From Blastomyces gilchristii SLH14081 (lineage: Eukaryota; Ascomycota; Eurotiomycetes; Onygenales; Ajellomycetaceae), in contig NW_003101671.1 of assembly GCF_000003855.2 (NCBI RefSeq), positions 1,392,154 through 1,456,153 of the forward strand: a stretch of DNA of 64,000 nt. The letters run 5' to 3'. Positions within the stretch are counted from its first letter, which is position 1. Each line of letters begins with the position of its first letter. The position numbers and the translations under genes are program-made. The notes under the pieces are model-generated. The model did not search any database, was not told the origin of the DNA, and worked only from the letters and a program-made list of their open reading frames with translations. Shown piece after piece: positions 58,017-64,000 of the stretch.

Positions 58017-61000
58017 GTATTATTATTATTCTTCTTCAATTATACATATATGCAGTCAGAGACTATGACATCTACCTGAGAACTTTTAGTTCTCAGAGTT
58101 TTTCCTATATCTATAAAGTTAACTATTATACATTCACCAATTTCAGATATGTAAAATCAGAAAATTCCAGCTCAGAGTACAAAAACTGTTTATAAATTAC
58201 AGTATTTTAACATCTTCTGATACTTTGAAACTATTTGAGAATATCATGACAAAAGAAAAGAGAACACAGTCTTAAAGATAGACATATTAAATAGATAGAT
58301 AGAAAAGAATAGAAAGAAAGAATAAAGTAAAGAGAGACTGTAACAAAACAAATTATTAAAAGATAGTATATAGCTGTTTTAACAAACTATATCTGATCAA
58401 TTTTCTTCTCTTCATATTCAGATATTTCTGAATTTAGTTATTTTCTTGTAGCTGCTTGAGTTTCTGATAGAAAGTCTATTAAGTATTTAATTTCTGTCTC
58501 AGTTAAGAATAAGAATCTTATATTTAATTGATTCAGATTATACTTCTCTTTCAATCTGACTCTGAGACTTTTGTATAATGTATAGTGTATTATAATATAC
58601 TCAGATTTCTCATTTGCATTGCAGAATGAGCATTTTATTGAATCAAATCTATCATCAAATCTTTGCATATAAGATTTGAAATAGTCATGTTCTAGTTTCA
58701 GCTGTATTATAGATGAGAATATTTTCTTTTTATATTTAATTAAACACAATTTTGACTTGAGTTTTATTTCAAATCTTGAATAATGTATACTCTTCTTTTA
58801 TTTCTGCCAGCTTTCATTTCATTTATCTAAACAAGATTCTTTTATCTTTCTCTTTATAAAAAATCAGAATATAATTTTTTCAATAGATCTGCTTAATTCT
58901 GAACTCTTTTTTATAGATGAATCAGTCAATTCATTGTCATGAATATTTATATAAGCAGGAACTTAGTGTAGATGAATTATCAGCTTTGATATTCTTCTCT
59001 TTTGAATTTTTAGAACAGAGTTTAAAATCAGTTCAAGATTCATTTTATTATTATGAATCTGACTATTTCTAAGTCTTTTTAAAGCAGCTTGACTATCAGA
59101 GAATATTCATATCTCTTACAAACTATTTTCTCTTTTATGAGATTTTATTTCAATAAGTTTGAAAGCTTTCACTATTATAAATAGTTCAGTATCAAAGACT
59201 TCAGTTTCACAGTCTAAATTTCAGAAATCTGAGATAAAATTGATATTATCTTCAATATAAGCAATGTCTGTGTCTAATCTATTCAAATTTCTATTTTTTA
59301 AGTCATCTGAATAAATCAGAATAGAGTCTTGTATATTAATTATAGAAATTCTCTGCAAATACTGTTTATATTCTTTCTCTTTAAATAGTTCACTTATTTA
59401 TAAGTCTATAAGAGATTCAAGCTTTTCTCTTCAGAGAGATATCTTCTCATAATCAACTTTTTCAATATTTAAAGAAGAAAATTGATCTTTAATTAGTGAG
59501 TATAATCTGTATAGTTGAGAAGACATTTTCTTTGAAGAATTATTTTTATTTCAATTAAGAAATCTATTTTAATCTAGTTCATTTTCAGAATTAATTGATG
59601 AAAATGAAGAAGAGACTCTTTCTCTGATTATATAATTTAAGCTTATTTTTATAACTCTCAGAGCACTGTTCATACAGATCTTTTCAAATTTAATAGTAGA
59701 AGAATGAATTCAAGCTTTAATTTTCATTACTTTAGTAGAAGATGATTTGAATGCTTTCAGAATTCTTCTCAAAGCTCTGTTTTACAGACTTTGAAAGAGT
59801 TCAGTGAAATTTTCTTGATTATTTTATTAAACTTAAACTTTATAAACAGCTACTGAGATAATACAAGCTATATATAACTGTCTCATAGCCTGGAGAGATA
59901 GACCTCTCTCTGTATTTAATAGTCTGATTATGTTATTTAATAGTCTTTATGTCTTGATAGTTCTTTATTGAATATGATATTTAAAATTCAACTTGAAGTT
60001 TAATCATACTTCTAATTATTTGACATTTAAACTGAGTTTAATCTCTCTATTTAAAAGAGTTAGATATAGTTCTTTCTTATTGAATCTAGAAAAGAAATGA
60101 ATTAACTCAGTTTTATTTATAGTAAATTGAATTTAATTGATATCTACTCTAACAAAGATTTTCTTTACTACTTTTTTAATCACTTTCAAATTCTCTCTGA
60201 TTGTTTTTAAGCTGTAGACTAGATCAATATCATTCATATAACTCAGAAATCACACTATTTTCATATCTCTATTTTTGAATAGATATGCAGTGTATATTGT
60301 AAATAAAATGAGTGAGATTAAAGATTCTTACAATACTTCTATTTTTATCTCAGTCTTGTCTTATTTCATTTCATCAAGAATAGTTATATGATTCTTTTAG
60401 ATATAAAACAGTTAATTTATTTTATTAGAGAAAGTGACAGTTTTAATATCTTCAAAGTCTGAATTAACATTGACTTTGAAATATAATTAAATACTTCTTT
60501 TATATTAATAAAAACTGTAGTTGAGCTCAGATCTTCATACTTTGCTATTTAAATATTATAAACAACTGAGAAAACAGTGTTAATTACAGAATATTGCTTT
60601 CTATCTCTTATTTATTCACTGAATAAAAGAGAGTTATTAATAGAGCTTATAAAACATAGTTAAGTAGCTATTATCTTTTCTAAAACCTTTTCTAGACAGT
60701 TTAATAGAGATATTACTCTATATAACTTAGAAATTGAAGTTTTTCTATTAAATTTTATAAGAATCACTTCAGTGACTTCTCTTCAGTATTCAGAATGATA
60801 TTCATTTTTCAAGAGATTGAAAAAGAGCTCAAAATATTCATTCTTTAAGTACAAGTATATATTTTGAATAATTAAGTGATTGATTGAATCAGGCTCTGCA
60901 GCAGTTTTAACTAAACTTGAGAAGATAGCTGACTCTATTTCATCTTATATAAGCTCAGATTATTCTCAGTCAATTTCATTAATATAGTTATAAAGTGATA

Positions 61001-64000
61001 TATTCTCTTTCTCTGAATCTGAATCTGATGAGTTTTGAAAGAGAATTCTTATAAATGCTTGACATTTTTTCTCAAAAGAATTTACTGTATATAATTTATT
61101 CTGAATCTCATATTCTAAGCCTGAAAGTTTTGCTACACTTCTTATTTTAGTATAGTTAAAAGCTTTAAAAACTTTCTTTTCTTATACTTCTTTAAGAAAT
61201 TTATTTCAGCAGTCTGTTTTTAGCTCTTTTAATATCTGAAAAATATTCATTTCTGACAGCTTTGAACTCTTTATCAGATATTATATCATTCTTTCAATCT
61301 CTTCTAGCAGTAGCTAATTATTTTCTTTAAGATATGATATTTTTATTTTATCAAGATTTGAAATACTCAGAGAACTTTCTCTTTGAAATATTATCTCTAA
61401 CACTTATTAGAATAATAGATGTAATAAGCTTCACTCTATTCTCAAGCATTTTATTTGAGATATCTTGATCAGGGTTTTAATATAGCTCACTCTTCTTTTC
61501 AGATTATAATAGTTTTATACTTTCTTCAACTGCTTTTCAATCAGCTTTTTCACAGTTAAACTGATTGAAGAGAAGAGGATTTTTACTAATTTACTTTTTA
61601 CTCAGGTCAATATCAACTTGAATAATCTCATACTCTGATTCTGATGTCTCATTTGAATCAATAAACCAGTTTATAAGTTCTTTTTTCATTAGATTTTATA
61701 ATATGAAGATTAGATCTATAATAGATTTCTGTTTCATATCTTTTCTAAAGAATATTTATGATCAGACTTGTTAACTAAATCTATTAAATATTCAAAGATT
61801 TATTCAATCAGATTTTCTGCTCTTACTGCTCTTTTACATTCTGAATTTCATTAGAGATGATGTTCATTGAAATCTTCTATAATTATAGAGTTTCTCAATG
61901 AAGTTATATTCAGAAATTCTCTATTAATTTTTCAGATATTGTTATTATTCTTCAATAACTTCTTATTATAGATATTTATAAGCTGTATAGTATCAAACTC
62001 ATTTTATTTATTTATAATATCACACATCAGAATATCAGAGTCAGACATAATATTAAATTATAAATTAAATTGATATCTTGATCTCTTTCTTCTATAGCTC
62101 ACTACTCTTGACTTTATCTCAGACTTTTAAGATAGAAAGTAGTAGTAGCTTGAATAAGAAATAATATATTTTTACTCAGTATCAAAATTCAGTTTCTGAA
62201 GCAGTATAAAATCAACTTTTTATTCAAATGCAATTTGAAGATAAGAATAAATATACTTTGAGTTTCTATTCACATTACTTTGAATAAATGTGATTTTTGA
62301 TGAGTTTTTACACCTTATTTATTGTTTTTATTGTATATTCATACTAAAAGAGAGTAGTGATGAAGTAGAACCTAATCACTATTATCAGATAGTAGATTAT
62401 AACTATTTTAAAAAGTAGAAATCTCAACTGCTTACATTGTATCTAGTTTACTATTAGAGTCATTTCTCAATTCTCTAATGTTAACAGAAGTTTGAGAATT
62501 CAAATTCTGTTTACATTTAGCTGAAGAATTGAAGTTTGAAGATTTAAATAATTAAGAGTTTCTTCTTTTTGAGTTTATAGTTGTAGATTTACTGACTTGA
62601 CTATTCTCTTCAGTTTGAGATTTACTTTGAGCTTCATCTTTTCTTCAGTTCTTTTGAGTTCTTGAAGTAAATATATATTCTTTTGAGCTATATGCATGTT
62701 TTTCTTTACAATTAGAGTATTTAAGCAGAGTGTATTGATATATTTCATCTCTTTTTAAGTATATTTCACATTTATACTCACTAGTTTTATGATCTTCAGT
62801 ACAGAATGCATATTTTAAGTCTCTAAAATAAGAGATTATAAAGTGTCTATATCTTTGACAGTTTGAACACTGTGTTTGAGCTTTGAGATTTATTCTGGAG
62901 TCTTTATATTCATAAACTCTTATTTTTAAATCTGCTACTCTTACTTCAGAGATCTTTGACTATTCAAGTATTTTTATATATATTAGAACAGAGATATTTC
63001 TTCTGCTTTGTCTAAACTCAATTGAATTTAGTTATACAGACTCTTTTCTCAGGTGAATAGAGTTATATTCTTCTAATTCATTTTTAAGAAGTAGCATTTC
63101 TTCTTCACAGTTAAAAATTTCAACTGAAATATTATAAAGAATAAATTTGTCTCACTTTTCATCTCTCTCAGATAGAATTATTATATTTAATAAAGATTCT
63201 ACTACTGATTTTCAGAGATTCTCATTCTGAATAAGAAATTCTGCACTGAATTTAGACATTGTAATCAGAATAATAAAGTTTTCAAAGAAGAATGACTCAA
63301 TTGAAGCTATAACTGTTTTTTGAACTTTAATATCAGTTATTAACTGAGAAAAGAACTGCTGATTGATTTTATTTCTAGTTCTAAAAATAAGATTTGAGCT
63401 TAGCTTGTTTCTCTGTAAGATGTTCTGATTTAAGACTTTGAGAATAAGTCTTCTATTTCTGAAGATTTTAAAGTTTTTCTCTTTTTGCATTTTTTTCTTT
63501 ACTTTTCTATGAATAGAAGTATGAGTAGTATTCTTCTCAGTTTTCTCAGGATTTTGAGCAGGTTTTAAGACAGTAGATTTAGAGATAGCAGATTTAGAGA
63601 CAGTAGATTCAGCTGCTTGAGTATATATTTTCTTCTGATTTAAAGAAGAAGAAAAAGAAGTAGAAAAAGAAGAAAAGTAAAATGAAGAGTCAGTGATTAT
63701 ACTAGAAATTTTCAATGTTTTTAGAACTGAGTTTGAAATTTCAAGTTTGAACTTCATTACTTTCTGTAGTTATCTAGTCTGAGTATGAAGAATTAACAGA
63801 ACTTCTTTATTCATCTCACTCAGACACTGCTTTTCAAGAATCTTGCTTACTTTTTCAAGTTTCTCTATTTCAAGAACTTATTATTTCTCTATTTCTTCTT
63901 TCTTTCTTCTTTTCAGAATTTCAATCTCAGAAATAGCATTTGAGAAAGTATCTTTTTCCACATCAACTGAGTGTATTTTTAAACTTATTATTCTCACACA
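58017..64000 (-). mobile_element. LINE-6, Tad1-like LINE, runs off the window
   Basis: A minus-strand copy with tail and 3' stem-loop at 58,017-58,097, ORF2 C-terminus (58,749-58,438), RNase H (about 59,430-59,080), RT (about 61,000-60,120), endonuclease (about 62,250-61,500) and ORF1 (about 63,990-62,430). It includes an open 181-codon stretch at 63,757-63,212. Both ORFs are broken by stops. The 5' UTR lies outside the window. It is inserted in LINE-5. Confidence 0.9.
63212..63757 (-). pseudogene. ORF1 N-terminal segment of LINE-6
   Basis: 181 open codons with a Ser-rich low-complexity run followed by a basic segment (HRKVKKKMQKEKNF) and a conserved stretch found in LINE-1 and LINE-2 at the same place (INQQFFSQL). 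It lies upstream of the zinc-knuckle region, which is itself broken by stops here. Confidence 0.7.

Larger units (their letters stand above)
23113..64000. other. AT-rich, RIP-type mutated retrotransposon block
   Basis: Almost all sequence here is strongly AT-rich, with CG, CC and GG dinucleotides nearly absent. Coding frames of retroelements are readable but riddled with TGA, TAA and TAG. The block consists of nested Gypsy, Copia and Tad1-like LINE copies in both orientations. No host gene is visible. It continues beyond the window. The size and nesting suggest an isochore, pericentromeric or subtelomeric location, which sequence alone cannot settle. Confidence 0.9.

Noticed and set aside
23113..64000. 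An alternative genetic code (TGA = Trp), or mitochondrial origin of the AT-rich block
   Set aside because: TGA sits at Trp sites, but related copies carry TGG at the same place, and TAA/TAG also appear at Gln sites. The content is nuclear retroelements with TSDs, and no mitochondrial genes are present. Mutation explains it.

Overview
The window is nuclear DNA of a filamentous ascomycete (Pezizomycotina, probably a eurotiomycete; the exact taxon is inference). The evidence is short GT-AG introns with CTAAC/CTGAC-type branch sites, fungal orthologues (COX19, NPR3), a fungal-type A-T-TE NRPS-like enzyme, intron-containing tRNA-Tyr genes, and a retrotransposon region mutated in the style of repeat-induced point mutation (RIP). 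It has two compartments that meet near 23.1 kb.

Compartment 1 (1 to about 23,100) has ordinary base composition. In order it holds: an AIG2-like gamma-glutamylcyclotransferase-fold protein (+); a four-exon aldo-keto reductase (-); a small secreted, probably GPI-anchored protein (+); a non-coding transcription unit with at least four C/D box snoRNAs, mostly in introns (+); a GFA/CENP-V zinc protein with a proposed 8-nt first exon (-); two identical, convergent, intron-bearing tRNA-Tyr(GUA) genes; COX19 (+); NPR3 (+), a TORC1 regulator; and a large A-T-TE NRPS-like synthetase of the aryl-acid quinone/furanone type (-). From 18.8 to 23.1 kb there are only decayed coding remnants and apparently empty sequence. 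These are independent eukaryotic genes, not an operon. The synthetase has no tailoring genes beside it.

Compartment 2 (about 23,100 to 64,000) is a very AT-rich block of nested dead retroelements. Reading junctions and target-site duplications (TSDs) gives an insertion history. Gypsy-2 (-, 23.4-49.8 kb in three pieces) is the oldest. Gypsy-1, a chromodomain Gypsy with two LTRs, inserted into it with a 5-bp TSD. LINE-1 (+, Tad1-like, about 7.67 kb) inserted into it with a 14-bp TSD. LINE-2 (-, about 7.65 kb) then inserted into LINE-1, also with a 14-bp TSD. Further right are a Copia relic interrupted by a younger 5'-truncated LINE-4, and LINE-5 interrupted by LINE-6, which runs off the window.

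The most interesting signals are: (i) an apparently unusual RIP signature, in which CpG and CpC are nearly eliminated while CpA is largely kept, visible in paired LTRs and in TGG-to-TGA pairs; (ii) GC-normal islands confined to the 5' ends of both full-length LINEs; (iii) an intronic snoRNA host gene with recognisable rRNA antisense elements and back-to-back AG|GT splice junctions; (iv) an orphan A-T-TE synthetase at the edge of the AT-rich block.
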